Assembly (NCBI GenBank): GCA_013122435.1
Contig: WYDT01000032.1
Span: 1 to 64,000, forward strand
Direction: 5' to 3'
DNA from: Chloroflexi bacterium AL-N1
Lineage (GTDB): Bacteria > Chloroflexota > Chloroflexia > Chloroflexales > Roseiflexaceae
DNA length: 64,000 bases
Shown here: in pieces, positions 9,786 to 17,955 of the stretch
Position numbering within the stretch: position 1 is the first letter of the stretch
How the letters are laid out: each line of letters starts with the position of its first letter
Notes under the pieces: generated by a model
The model's database searches: none
The model's input: only the letters and a program-made list of their open reading frames with translations
What the model was told of the DNA's origin: nothing
Translations under genes and position numbers: made by a program

Positions 9786-11579
9786 ATGAGTGACACAATC
9801 ACGACTCCCGAAACAACCGTCTCTCAAGACCGTAATACACAACCCTTTTCGCTCAAAAGACTGCGTAACGCGTTCAAACAACCGTCATTCATTCTCGGCC
9901 TCATGCTCTTCATTTTGCTGGTACTACTGGTGCTCATGCCCTTGCTGCGCCTGGTAACAACTACGCTCACTGGCGAAGGGCTGGAAGCCTGGAATGATGT
10001 GCTGAATAGCCGACTATCGGAGAATCTGTTCTGGCGGCCCTTAGCTAACACCCTCGCCATTGGTGCAACAGTGGCCATAGGGACCCTCATGATCGGTGGT
10101 TTGCTCGCCTGGCTGGTGATGATGACCGACATGCCCGGTCGTGGGCTCATCGGTGCGCTTGCAGCCATACCGTTTGCTCTACCCAGTTTTGCTATCGCAC
10201 TAGCATGGGAAACCATTTTTCGCAACGACCGTGTTGGCGGGCAGATCGGTGTCTTGCAGGATCTTGGCCTCAGCATTCCCGATTGGCTTGCGTGGGGCTT
10301 CATTCCCGTTGTGCTGACACTGGTAGCCCACTACTACTCGCTGGCTTTCGTCCTGATCAGCGCATCGCTTGCCTCAGTCAACACCGAATTGCTTGAGGCC
10401 GCCGAGATGACCGGTGCCAAACGCAGGCGAGTACTGACTGATATCACTCTGCCGGTTGTCGCACCAGCGATCGTTTCATCGGCACTGCTGGCCTTTGCTG
10501 AAGGGGTAAGTAATTTTGCTGCACCAGCGCTCCTTGGCTTGCCCGTGCGCTTTCACACCATGTCGACCCGGCTGTATGGCTCGATCAGCACTGGTCAAGT
10601 TGAGCGCGGCTATGTGCTGGCCATCCTCCTTATTCTGGTCGCTGCTGTGTTGCTCTGGAGTAGCACACGTTTTGTGAGTGGACGTCGTTCATTTGCCACC
10701 ATCACCGGAAAAGGCGGACGACGCAAGCGACAGCACCTTGGCAACCTCCGCTGGCCATTGTTTGCTGTGGCCCTCAGCGTTTGTGTTGCGACAACGATCC
10801 TGCCAACTCTTGCGCTGCTGGGCTCGAGCTTTGCACGGAGCACGGGTTCGTTCTCCAGTGGATTTACCAGCCACTTCTGGATCGGTGCATCAGACCCATC
10901 ATTTGCACAGGGACAACCGGGCGTACTTCGCAACGAACAAGTCATTGAGGCATCCACCAACACCATGATGCTGGGACTCACGGTCTCACTCGCCGCCATT
11001 GTGCTGGGTCTGGCCATCGGCTATGTCGTAATACGTGGACGTAAGGGTCCGATAACCAGTTCGGTCGGGCTCCTGAGCTACCTTCCTTTTCTCATACCTG
11101 GTGTTGCTTTTGGAGCCGTCTACATCGCACAGTATGGCCGACCATTTGGGCCACTTCCGGCACTTTACGGTACCTTTGCGTTGCTAATCATTGCTGGTGC
11201 TGCTTACAACCTGCCATTCGCATCACAGTCGGGACGGGCAGCAATGAGCCAGGTTGCCGGAGAGCTTGAGGAAGCCGCAGTTATGTCCGGGGCCGGTTTT
11301 ATGCAACGCTTGACCAGTATTTTCATCCCACTCACCTCACGAGGGCTGATTGCCGGTGCGGTGCTGGTATTTGTCAACATGGTGCGCGATCTGGCGCTGG
11401 TCGTCCTGCTCGTCACCCCGACGATGCCACTACTCAGCGTGATTACCTTCCGCTACGCATCTGAAGGGTTTGCTCAATTTGCGAATGCCATTACCGTCAT
11501 TATCGCCGCAATTTCGATTGCCGCGACACTCCTGGCACGTCGGTTACAGGGTGCAGTACAACCATGGAACGAAAAATAA
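9786..11579 (+). CDS. ABC transporter permease, two fused transmembrane domains (FbpB type)
   Basis: A 597-residue membrane protein with two homologous permease halves, each of about six helices, as in FbpB/AfuB iron permeases. Each half has an EAA-type coupling loop: LLEAAEMTGAKRRR in the first and LEEAAVMSGAGFMQR in the second. These loops dock onto the ATPase. Such fused permeases use one polypeptide in place of a dimer. It forms the channel for the cargo captured by the lipoprotein encoded just upstream, powered by the ATPase encoded 28 bases downstream. The cytosolic N-terminus is about 30 residues, then a long first helix (FILGLMLFILLVLLVL). Family assignment is secure; specificity is inferred from neighbours. 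Confidence 0.9.
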   Translation: MSDTITTPETTVSQDRNTQPFSLKRLRNAFKQPSFILGLMLFILLVLLVLMPLLRLVTTTLTGEGLEAWNDVLNSRLSENLFWRPLANTLAIGATVAIGTLMIGGLLAWLVMMTDMPGRGLIGALAAIPFALPSFAIALAWETIFRNDRVGGQIGVLQDLGLSIPDWLAWGFIPVVLTLVAHYYSLAFVLISASLASVNTELLEAAEMTGAKRRRVLTDITLPVVAPAIVSSALLAFAEGVSNFAAPALLGLPVRFHTMSTRLYGSISTGQVERGYVLAILLILVAAVLLWSSTRFVSGRRSFATITGKGGRRKRQHLGNLRWPLFAVALSVCVATTILPTLALLGSSFARSTGSFSSGFTSHFWIGASDPSFAQGQPGVLRNEQVIEASTNTMMLGLTVSLAAIVLGLAIGYVVIRGRKGPITSSVGLLSYLPFLIPGVAFGAVYIAQYGRPFGPLPALYGTFALLIIAGAAYNLPFASQSGRAAMSQVAGELEEAAVMSGAGFMQRLTSIFIPLTSRGLIAGAVLVFVNMVRDLALVVLLVTPTMPLLSVITFRYASEGFAQFANAITVIIAAISIAATLLARRLQGAVQPWNEK

Positions 11580-11607
11580 TCATCATTTCAATACATGAGA
11601 GTTTCCT

Positions 11608-12699
11608 ATGCAAGCACAATCAATTTTGACAGAAAAAGATACTTTACCAGCGATCAACATCAAACGCCTCGAAAAACGCTTCGGCAATAACTATGCCGTT
11701 GCGGGGGTCGACATGGATGTGCCTCCTGGCGCGTTTCTGGTGCTACTCGGGCCTTCTGGGTGCGGCAAAACTACCATTCTGCGGATGCTCGCAGGGCTAG
11801 AGGAACCCACGAGCGGTGAAATCCATTTTGGCGACCAGCAGATTGCCAGCGGCACCAGTGGCATCATTGTATCACCGGGCGACCGTGATGCAGGCATGGT
11901 TTTTCAAAGCTATGCGCTGTGGCCACACAAAACTGTGCAAGAAAATGTCGAGTGGCCACTCAAGATCAAGCAGTGGTCACCAGACGAGCGACGTGAACGA
12001 GTCAAGGAAGTGCTCGAACTCTTGAGCATCGGTGATCTGGCCGCACGCTATCCGGGCGAGATCTCGGGTGGACAGCAACAACGGGTTGCCATTGCACGCA
12101 CCATCGCACCAAAACCCAAAGTGCTCCTGTTCGACGAACCGCTCTCGAATCTCGACGCCAAACTGCGCGCCGAAATGCGAACAGAACTCCTACGCATCCA
12201 TCGTCTCACAGGGGCCACCAGTGTCTATGTTACCCACGACCAGGTCGAAGCGATGACCATGGCCAGCCACGTCGCAGTGATGAACCACGGCAAAGTCGAG
12301 CAGTTTGGGCCACCACGCACGCTGTACGAGTCGCCAGCAACGCGGTTCGTCGCCACGTTTGTGGGTACGCCGCCCGCCAATCTAGTGCATGCACAGATCG
12401 AGGATGATCGGTATCTGTACAAGCAGATCGATCTTGGGCCTGCCAGACCTTCAAGCACTGACACACCATGTTGGCTTATGTATCGCGCAGAAGCACTTAA
12501 ACTATGCCAAACAGCCGACGAGCGGCGTATTGCAGTCACTTTTGCGGAGGGGACACCCGTGGCTGGCCGATTTATCATCACTGTATGGGATGAGCGTCAA
12601 CGCATCAGTGTGGTGATGGATCACTTACCGGAAGCGCAACTTGGCGATCAGTTATATTTAGAATTTCCTGAACACCCAACTATGGTCTATGAAGATTAG
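11608..12699 (+). CDS. ABC transporter ATP-binding protein (FbpC/PotA type)
   Basis: A 363-residue ATPase. Walker A is GPSGCGKTT (48-56), the signature is ISGGQQQR, Walker B is VLLFDEPLSNLDAK and the switch His is in VYVTHD. The C-terminal ~120 residues form the TOBE/OB-like regulatory extension usual in this subfamily (FVGTPPANLVHAQIEDD onward). It energises the importer from the cytosolic face. It is the last gene of the three-gene operon and is followed by a hairpin shared with the convergent repressor gene. No damage is visible. In FbpC-type proteins the C-terminal domain can sense iron, but the residues for that cannot be judged here. Confidence 0.93.
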   Translation: MQAQSILTEKDTLPAINIKRLEKRFGNNYAVAGVDMDVPPGAFLVLLGPSGCGKTTILRMLAGLEEPTSGEIHFGDQQIASGTSGIIVSPGDRDAGMVFQSYALWPHKTVQENVEWPLKIKQWSPDERRERVKEVLELLSIGDLAARYPGEISGGQQQRVAIARTIAPKPKVLLFDEPLSNLDAKLRAEMRTELLRIHRLTGATSVYVTHDQVEAMTMASHVAVMNHGKVEQFGPPRTLYESPATRFVATFVGTPPANLVHAQIEDDRYLYKQIDLGPARPSSTDTPCWLMYRAEALKLCQTADERRIAVTFAEGTPVAGRFIITVWDERQRISVVMDHLPEAQLGDQLYLEFPEHPTMVYED

Positions 12700-12706
12700 G
12701 AAAGGA

Positions 12707-12763
12707 AAAGCAGCAGCACGTTGGTGCTGGCTAAGGCCAGATCTTCACTAACGTGCTGCTTTT
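12707..12763. terminator. Bidirectional terminator between convergent genes
   Basis: AAAAGCAGC(AGC)ACGTT on the left pairs with AACGTGCTGCTTTT on the right, with a small inner stem CTGGC/GCCAG. A-rich and T-rich flanks suit both strands. The right arm includes the stop codon region of the minus-strand repressor gene. Confidence 0.7.
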
Positions 12764-13032
12764 AATAAATCGAGGAGTTTGGCAACTTCTTCTGAAGGAA
12801 CCTGATCATCAATACATAAACACTCACGTGCGTATGTTTCGGCAACTAGCGTATTTAAACTCGCAATCGATGCTTTAATCGCCGCTAACTGTTGAACAAC
12901 CTCACGACAATCGCGATCGCTCTCAACCATGCGCTGAATGCCACGCACCTGGCCCTCAATACGCTTGAGCCGCGTTAACACATCAGAACGCACATGTTCA
13001 CTAATAGGACGTGATTCCGGTGTTGTGGACAT
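12748..13032 (-). CDS. CsoR/RcnR-family repressor, CstR-like ligand set
   Basis: A 94-residue all-helical repressor of the DUF156 family. From the start at ATG 13032, Cys42 and Cys71 lie 29 residues apart, the same spacing as the two Cys of CsoR and of the persulfide sensor CstR. The CsoR His ligand position, 25 residues after the first Cys, is Tyr67 here, so copper binding of the classical kind is unlikely. A further Cys73 follows. This suggests a CstR-like sulfur or redox sensor; that is an inference. I prefer ATG 13032, which has GAGG eight bases upstream, over ATG 13038. It is co-transcribed with thioredoxin behind a G/C-tract operator that it probably binds. Confidence 0.82.
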   Translation of the reverse strand: MSTTPESRPISEHVRSDVLTRLKRIEGQVRGIQRMVESDRDCREVVQQLAAIKASIASLNTLVAETYARECLCIDDQVPSEEVAKLLDLLKAAR

Positions 13033-13114
13033 ATTCATAGCCTCAAAACAAAAGAACCAAGAACCAACCAGAAGAGTTCGGTTCTCGGCTCCGTAGACTT
13101 CAACCAGCAAACAT

Positions 13115-13444
13115 TTAGCCGGTCATAGCGGCTTCAAACTCTTCTTGCAACACTCGCTTGGGGCGGGCACCCTGGATACGACGAACCTCTTTCCCGTCTT
13201 TGAAAACGATCATGGTGGGGATGGCCATAATACCAAACTTGCCCATCCAGAGTGAGTCTTCGTCTGTATTGACTTTTGCAATCGTCAATTTACCATCATA
13301 CTCAGTGGCCAGCTCATCGAGAATTGGGGCAACTGCGCGGCAAGGACCACACCACGGTGCCCAGAAATCCACGACAACTGGCACATCAGACTGAAGTACT
13401 TTTTGCTCAAACTCGGCATCAGTTACGGCAATAGGCTTTGTCAT
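13115..13444 (-). CDS. trxA: Thioredoxin
   Basis: A 109-residue thioredoxin with the active site WCGPC at 31-35 in the context VDFWAPWCGPCRAVAP, and the cis-Pro loop in MAIPTMIVF. It reduces protein disulfides in the cytosol, using electrons from thioredoxin reductase. ATG 13444 follows AGGGAGATAATA; an upstream in-frame start would add an unrelated hydrophobic stretch. It is the first gene of a two-gene operon with the CsoR/CstR-like repressor, so its expression is probably tied to the signal that repressor senses, such as reactive sulfur species or another thiol-directed stress. The position-36-38 loop is RAV. No anomalies. Confidence 0.93.
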   Translation of the reverse strand: MTKPIAVTDAEFEQKVLQSDVPVVVDFWAPWCGPCRAVAPILDELATEYDGKLTIAKVNTDEDSLWMGKFGIMAIPTMIVFKDGKEVRRIQGARPKRVLQEEFEAAMTG

Positions 13445-13507
13445 TATTATTATCTCCCTAAAACTATATACAGCAAAAATATGATTGTGAAATAACATTT
13501 TATACCC

Positions 13508-13524
13508 ATACCCCCTTGGGGTAT
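13508..13524. promoter_or_regulatory. CsoR-family-type operator
   Basis: ATACCCC-CTT-GGGGTAT is a perfect 7+3+7 inverted repeat. It matches the A/T-flanked G/C-tract palindromes recognised by CsoR-family repressors. It lies immediately downstream of the -10 of the thioredoxin-repressor promoter, where binding would block initiation. Confidence 0.75.
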
Positions 13525-13530
13525 ACTTCT

Positions 13531-13558
13531 ATTATAAGCATTTTTGCCGCTACGTCAA
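13531..13558 (-). promoter_or_regulatory. Promoter of the thioredoxin-repressor operon
   Basis: On the minus strand TTGACG (13558-13553), 16 bases, then a perfect TATAAT (13536-13531). The predicted start point falls in or next to the operator. Confidence 0.75.
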
Positions 13559-13706
13559 GAGCGTCTGCTTTTTGCAAAGAATATGCTATACTAAAAGTAC
13601 CGTAGGTATCGGCAACTTAACTACTTCTGCATAGTTCTCTCACACAGATAACGTATATCGTGTGGACACAGCAACAGCACTTTTGGATACTCAAGAGGAG
13701 GCTTTT

Positions 13707-14441
13707 ATGACCACGCTTGGACGCGACACAACGATCACATGGCTGGGCCACGGTACCTTTCATATTCTGACACCAGGGGGCAAGCGTATTTTGATCGACG
13801 CCTGGGTCGATGGCAACCCATCGTGCCCTGACGAGTGGAAGCAACGAGTACGCAGCGAAGGTCTCGACGTTATTTTTATTACACATGGCCATTTTGACCA
13901 CATCGGTGATCTGCTGAGCCTGGTGACGTTGAATGACGCCAAGATCGTTTGTCAATTCGACCTTGTGGCCTGGTTCATGGCGAAGGGTCTCACTGAAGAA
14001 CGTGTTGTGGGATTTAATAAGGGTGGCACTATCGAGGTTGCTGGTATCAAGGCCACCATGACCCATGCGACGCATAGCAGTACCTTCACCGAGGGCGATA
14101 TGATTGTACCAATGGGTAGCGAGGCTGGGTATGTGCTGCGTATGGAGAATGGCTTCACGATCTACCATACTGGCGATACAGCGGTCACCTACGACATGAT
14201 GATCGTTGGCGATCTCTACCAGCCCGATCTGACGATTTTGCCTATTGGTGATTATTTCACGATGGACCCACGACAGGCGGCCTATGCACTCAAACTCATC
14301 CGGTCGAAGTACGCCATTCCTGAACACTATGGCACTTTCCCGCTGCTAACAGGAACGCCCGATCAGTTGCGAGAGCATATCAAAGAGTTTGGTGTGGATG
14401 TTGAGGTCATTGCGCCTAAACCAGGTGAGAGTGTATCGTAG
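13707..14441 (+). CDS. UPF0173 metal-dependent hydrolase (metallo-beta-lactamase fold)
   Basis: A 244-residue metallo-beta-lactamase-fold protein of the UPF0173 group. The metal motif HGHFDH is at residues 60-65. The first strand ITWLGHGTFHI and the DAWVDGNP segment at 31-38 are typical of UPF0173. Later ligands lie in THATHSS, the HTGDTAV loop and the C-terminal PEHYGTFP. It is expected to be a cytosolic binuclear metal hydrolase, but the substrate of the group is not established. ATG 13707 is chosen because AAGAGGAGG lies seven bases before it; the in-frame extension to 13662 is poor. The gene runs divergently from the thioredoxin operon. Confidence 0.88.
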   Translation: MTTLGRDTTITWLGHGTFHILTPGGKRILIDAWVDGNPSCPDEWKQRVRSEGLDVIFITHGHFDHIGDLLSLVTLNDAKIVCQFDLVAWFMAKGLTEERVVGFNKGGTIEVAGIKATMTHATHSSTFTEGDMIVPMGSEAGYVLRMENGFTIYHTGDTAVTYDMMIVGDLYQPDLTILPIGDYFTMDPRQAAYALKLIRSKYAIPEHYGTFPLLTGTPDQLREHIKEFGVDVEVIAPKPGESVS

Positions 14442-14449
14442 GATGCGTA

Positions 14450-14498
14450 GGGGTTAAGGGTTAGGGGTTAGAGGTAGGTGCGGGGCTTGTCCCCGCAC
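14450..14498. repeat. GGGGTTA direct repeats plus GC-rich hairpin
   Basis: Positions 14450-14474 hold three near-copies of a GGGGTTA/GGGTTA unit. They are followed at 14478-14498 by a perfect 8-bp stem GTGCGGGG / CCCCGCAC with a CTTGT loop. It lies between convergent genes and has no T-run. It resembles a dispersed intergenic repeat rather than a classical terminator. Confidence 0.5.
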
Positions 14499-14524
14499 TG
14501 AGTCATATATAATGCACCAGAAAC

Positions 14525-16984
14525 CTATCGAACGATTGCGGGAAGATAGATACGGTTTGGGAGATCAATACCATCTGGTGCGCTACCACCACCAAACCAG
14601 GCAGGATTTTCGCCAGCAATGTCGAGGCTCCGCAGCGCGGCTCCATCTGATCTTACAGCATATAAACGCGCATCTTCTCCCTCTCCTGGATCGATATCAC
14701 GTTGAAAAATAATCCAATTACCATCCGACGACCAGGACGGATCACTGGCTGGTTGGTCAACTGGGCTACGCGTGAGTTGGGTGTAACTGCTCAACGTTCC
14801 ATCGCTTTGTATACTGGCTTTCCAGACTTCATTCTGGCCAGTCAGATCCGCGACAAAGACCAGTGTATTGCCACTGGCAGCAAAATCAGCATCGTTGTGA
14901 TCCGCACCCTCTAGACAATTTTCCTCATTTGAAGCAACATCAACAATACAAAAATTCCCAGGGCTGTACACACCAGAGGCCGCTGTGTTACAAAAACCCT
15001 GCGTGTTGTAGACCATCCAGCGGTGATCGGCGGAGAGGGTCACACCTGAGGCAAATTCATACTGACTGGTGTACAGATCTTGCCCCTGGAGCCCAACGTG
15101 TGGTTCTAATACGGTGCAGATACCGCCTGGCGCACCCGGCGCACCAAACTGCCGCAGGATCAGACTGGCAAAATGGGTTTCATCCGCTGCAATATCATAC
15201 TCGGCAAGACCATCAGTCTGGAAGAACGACTGCACATCACCACCACCAACATTTTGGGAGGAAATAGTCTCATTGGCCAGTGTATAGAGCCGTTGTCCAT
15301 CTGGTGCAAAGCGTGGCTGACGACCCTGAGCAATAGTACGTTCTTGACCAAGATTAGGCAGATCGCGCAAACGAATATCGTCGCCTGCTTCGTAGGCAAT
15401 TGTGCCGTACAGCGGCAAATCTGTGCCGATCTGGGCCGCAGCACTGGCCTGGTTGGAACGTGGGCTGGTGTTGCCAGTGCCATCAACGGCGGCAACCTGA
15501 TAATAGTAGGTCGTGTTATCGAGCCCAACATCACGATAGCTGGTGCCAGTGACAAGGAATGGCGACAGTTCAGTGTACGGCCCATCGCCTGCTGGTGCAC
15601 GGTACACCCGATACCCTTGAATACCAGTCGCATCGGTCGAGGAGGCCCACCGCAACACGATGGAGCTATCGGCGGGGATGGCCTGAAGGTTCCCCGGTGC
15701 GGTTGGCGCCACACCATCAAGGCTCAAGCGTGCTGACCAGATTTCGTCCTGGACATTCCGATCATCCTGCCATGCCAGAAAAGCCCGTGTGTTAGTCCCA
15801 CTACCGCTCGTATCAAGAGTCACACGCCGCTGATCAGATACTGTGGGAAACCTTCCCTGAGCGTCTTCAATCTGAATGTTCGCAAAGTTTTGCCCCTGGT
15901 CAAGTGAAGTTGCCAGATAGAGATCACTACTACTGATCCCTTCATTGATCCAGGACAATAGCAGTTGTCCATTAGCATCCACTGCAAGATCCCAGTCAGC
16001 AACCTCAAAGGCGGTGGCAACATTCGTTATCTGTATTGGCTCAGACCATGTGGCACCTTTGTCGGCAGAACGACGCAGGATGATATTGCGGCGGGCATCA
16101 TCCTCGCCAGTGTAGGTGCCATAGAGTGTTCCATCAGGGGCAAGAGCGATACGTGGAAATACAGCATCAGGACCACTGATGGCAGCGTTCGCTCCAAAGG
16201 TCTGCCCACCATCGGTTGAACAAGCACCATAGATGGCAAAACGGCTGCGTTGGTCTTCCCAGGCAGCACATACCGTCCCAGCACGCGCCATCAGGCTCAT
16301 ACGTGGCCCGCTGTCGAGTAGCTCATCGGTAATACGCCCTGTAAGCAGTTGGTCATTGACAACTGTTTCAATGCCATTTTCACCCTGAGCATTATACGCG
16401 CGCAGGGTAATTTTGTATCCTTCCTGACTGCCCTGAACCAGAAAATCGCGATAGAGAATATAGATCCGGCCATCGCTCTGGTCAACGGCGATCTGCGGCT
16501 GCCAAAAGTCTTGTCCCTCATCAAACCCATCAACCAGAGTTCCGCGCTCAAAGGTCTCACCACCATCTCTCGAGAAGGCCGCGCGTATATCATTCACTTC
16601 CTGAGATTCATCACGATAAAAGAGGTACCAAATAATCCAGATGGTGCCATCTGGTTGAACCGCAATAGATGGATTATCAGTCCAATCATCGTACGGGAGT
16701 GTGCTTACACGCTTGTTCGCACTCCACGTTGCCCCGCCATCAATCGATCTGGCAAAAAAGATCGAGGCATTGTTCCCATCACGATCATCCTTCCATACTG
16801 CATATACGTTGTCACCCATGGCAACAATATCTGGTTCATCTGCATCGCCGAATTCACCAAGACCAGCATCGGTAATTTGTACGTTACCACCAACAGGAAT
16901 ACCACCAGCTTGTACGGTTATACTGGCGACCACAAGCGACATAAGCAATAACAGGCTTAGTATTCCACGTACGATCGATTTCAT
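14525..16984 (-). CDS. Secreted BNR/sialidase-like, FN3 and PD40 repeat protein
   Basis: An 819-residue secreted protein of unknown function. A signal peptide (ILSLLLLMSLVVASITVQA) is followed by BNR/sialidase-type repeats with SxDxGxTW boxes (SIDGGATWS, SRDGGETFE, STDGGQTFG, SADKGATWS). A fibronectin type III domain starts near 428 (APTAPGNLQAIP). TolB/PD40 propeller blades complete it (PRFAPDGQRLYTLA, DPSWSSDGNWIIFQRD). It ends in IYLPAIVR. No sialidase catalytic residues are evident, so it is more likely a binding or structural protein. The terminal YLP-I motif recurs in two other exported proteins of this window. Monocistronic. The ATG at 16984 follows AGGAGCCTGT. Confidence 0.8.
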   Translation of the reverse strand: MKSIVRGILSLLLLMSLVVASITVQAGGIPVGGNVQITDAGLGEFGDADEPDIVAMGDNVYAVWKDDRDGNNASIFFARSIDGGATWSANKRVSTLPYDDWTDNPSIAVQPDGTIWIIWYLFYRDESQEVNDIRAAFSRDGGETFERGTLVDGFDEGQDFWQPQIAVDQSDGRIYILYRDFLVQGSQEGYKITLRAYNAQGENGIETVVNDQLLTGRITDELLDSGPRMSLMARAGTVCAAWEDQRSRFAIYGACSTDGGQTFGANAAISGPDAVFPRIALAPDGTLYGTYTGEDDARRNIILRRSADKGATWSEPIQITNVATAFEVADWDLAVDANGQLLLSWINEGISSSDLYLATSLDQGQNFANIQIEDAQGRFPTVSDQRRVTLDTSGSGTNTRAFLAWQDDRNVQDEIWSARLSLDGVAPTAPGNLQAIPADSSIVLRWASSTDATGIQGYRVYRAPAGDGPYTELSPFLVTGTSYRDVGLDNTTYYYQVAAVDGTGNTSPRSNQASAAAQIGTDLPLYGTIAYEAGDDIRLRDLPNLGQERTIAQGRQPRFAPDGQRLYTLANETISSQNVGGGDVQSFFQTDGLAEYDIAADETHFASLILRQFGAPGAPGGICTVLEPHVGLQGQDLYTSQYEFASGVTLSADHRWMVYNTQGFCNTAASGVYSPGNFCIVDVASNEENCLEGADHNDADFAASGNTLVFVADLTGQNEVWKASIQSDGTLSSYTQLTRSPVDQPASDPSWSSDGNWIIFQRDIDPGEGEDARLYAVRSDGAALRSLDIAGENPAWFGGGSAPDGIDLPNRIYLPAIVR

Positions 16985-17110
16985 ACAGGCTCCTCGTTAT
17001 GAGATTGTTTATGAATTAGAAAAGCGTATACTATTTACGAGCAAGAGCCCAGATAGTTGCAAATTGATGGTGATAAGGTAACGATGTCCTATGACACACT
17101 ATCTCCCAAC

Positions 17111-17132
17111 AAAAAAGGCCACAACGTGGCCT
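17111..17132 (-). terminator. Intrinsic terminator of the cytochrome c maturation operon
   Basis: On the minus strand AGGCCAC-GTT-GTGGCCT followed by TTTTT. It lies about 40 bases past the TlpA-fusion stop codon. Confidence 0.75.
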
Positions 17133-17169
17133 CTTTCGAGCCAAACACCAACATACTTTTTTGAATAAT

Positions 17170-17955
17170 TTACTGGTCTGTCTCGACCAGTGCAGCGATA
17201 TGCTCCTCGAGTTGTGCTTCGTCTATCTCACCGACATAGGTATTAACGATTTTGCCATCACGATCAACCAGATAGCTGGTTGGCAGCAACCGTCCGCTGT
17301 ATGCCTGACTAACTCCACCATCAGTATCAAGCAAAACTGGGTAATTAATACCGCGTGACCGTACAAAGCTTTCCACATCGCTTCGTTCGTCCTGCCAGGC
17401 GGTATTGACGCCAAGTACCGCAAAGCCCTGCACACCAAACTGCTCATGGAGGCGCACTAGTCGCGGTATCTCTCGTACACAGGGGGGACACCATGTTGCC
17501 CAGATATTGATCAGCACCACATCACCCTGGTAATCTGCCAGACTTACTAGGCCCCCATCGATTGACTCCATCGCAAAACCAGGAGCTTGTTGTGCTTCTG
17601 CCAGTGCAAGATCAGCACCTTCAGCAGCAACTGTACGATCGGGAACGGCAATATCACGAGTCAATGGGACGAGAATACCAATACATACCAGGATGGCGAG
17701 CATCCACATAGTTTGTCGATCACGCCGCCGTTCGTCTGCTTCTTCAAGACGCGGTGGTGCTGCCAGTGCCGAACGAAGGCTAAGGTAAGCCGCTCTAAGT
17801 TCTGCACGACGTTGTGTTGCCAATTCAGCAAACTCAGCACCAAACTCAGTAACACGATCTGGATTGTAGGCCTCGCGTTTCTTCGCATAGGCTGCTTCAA
17901 GTTCCTCACGTGTCGCATCTGGTGTCAGATTGAACAATTCATAGGCATTATTCAT
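17170..17955 (-). CDS. J-domain-like / TlpA-type thioredoxin membrane fusion
   Basis: A 261-residue protein with three parts. Residues 1-65 resemble a J-domain (NAYELFNLTPDATREELEAA), but the HPD loop reads NPD at 31-33, so it probably cannot stimulate DnaK normally. A transmembrane helix spans about 83-98. Outside lies a TlpA/ResA-type redoxin with WCPPC at 155-159 and the cis-Pro in LLPTSYLVD. ResA-type proteins reduce apocytochrome c haem-binding Cys pairs. It overlaps the stop of the CcmF gene by four bases and completes a CcdA-CcmF-redoxin operon. The redoxin role is therefore well supported; the purpose of the J-like N-terminus in the cytosol is unknown. Confidence 0.85.
   Translation of the reverse strand: MNNAYELFNLTPDATREELEAAYAKKREAYNPDRVTEFGAEFAELATQRRAELRAAYLSLRSALAAPPRLEEADERRRDRQTMWMLAILVCIGILVPLTRDIAVPDRTVAAEGADLALAEAQQAPGFAMESIDGGLVSLADYQGDVVLINIWATWCPPCVREIPRLVRLHEQFGVQGFAVLGVNTAWQDERSDVESFVRSRGINYPVLLDTDGGVSQAYSGRLLPTSYLVDRDGKIVNTYVGEIDEAQLEEHIAALVETDQ

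Noticed and set aside
13617..14327. Long open frame on the minus strand opposite the UPF0173 hydrolase
   Set aside because: The plus-strand frame has the complete HGHFDH metal motif and a strong ribosome site; the antisense frame has no family character.
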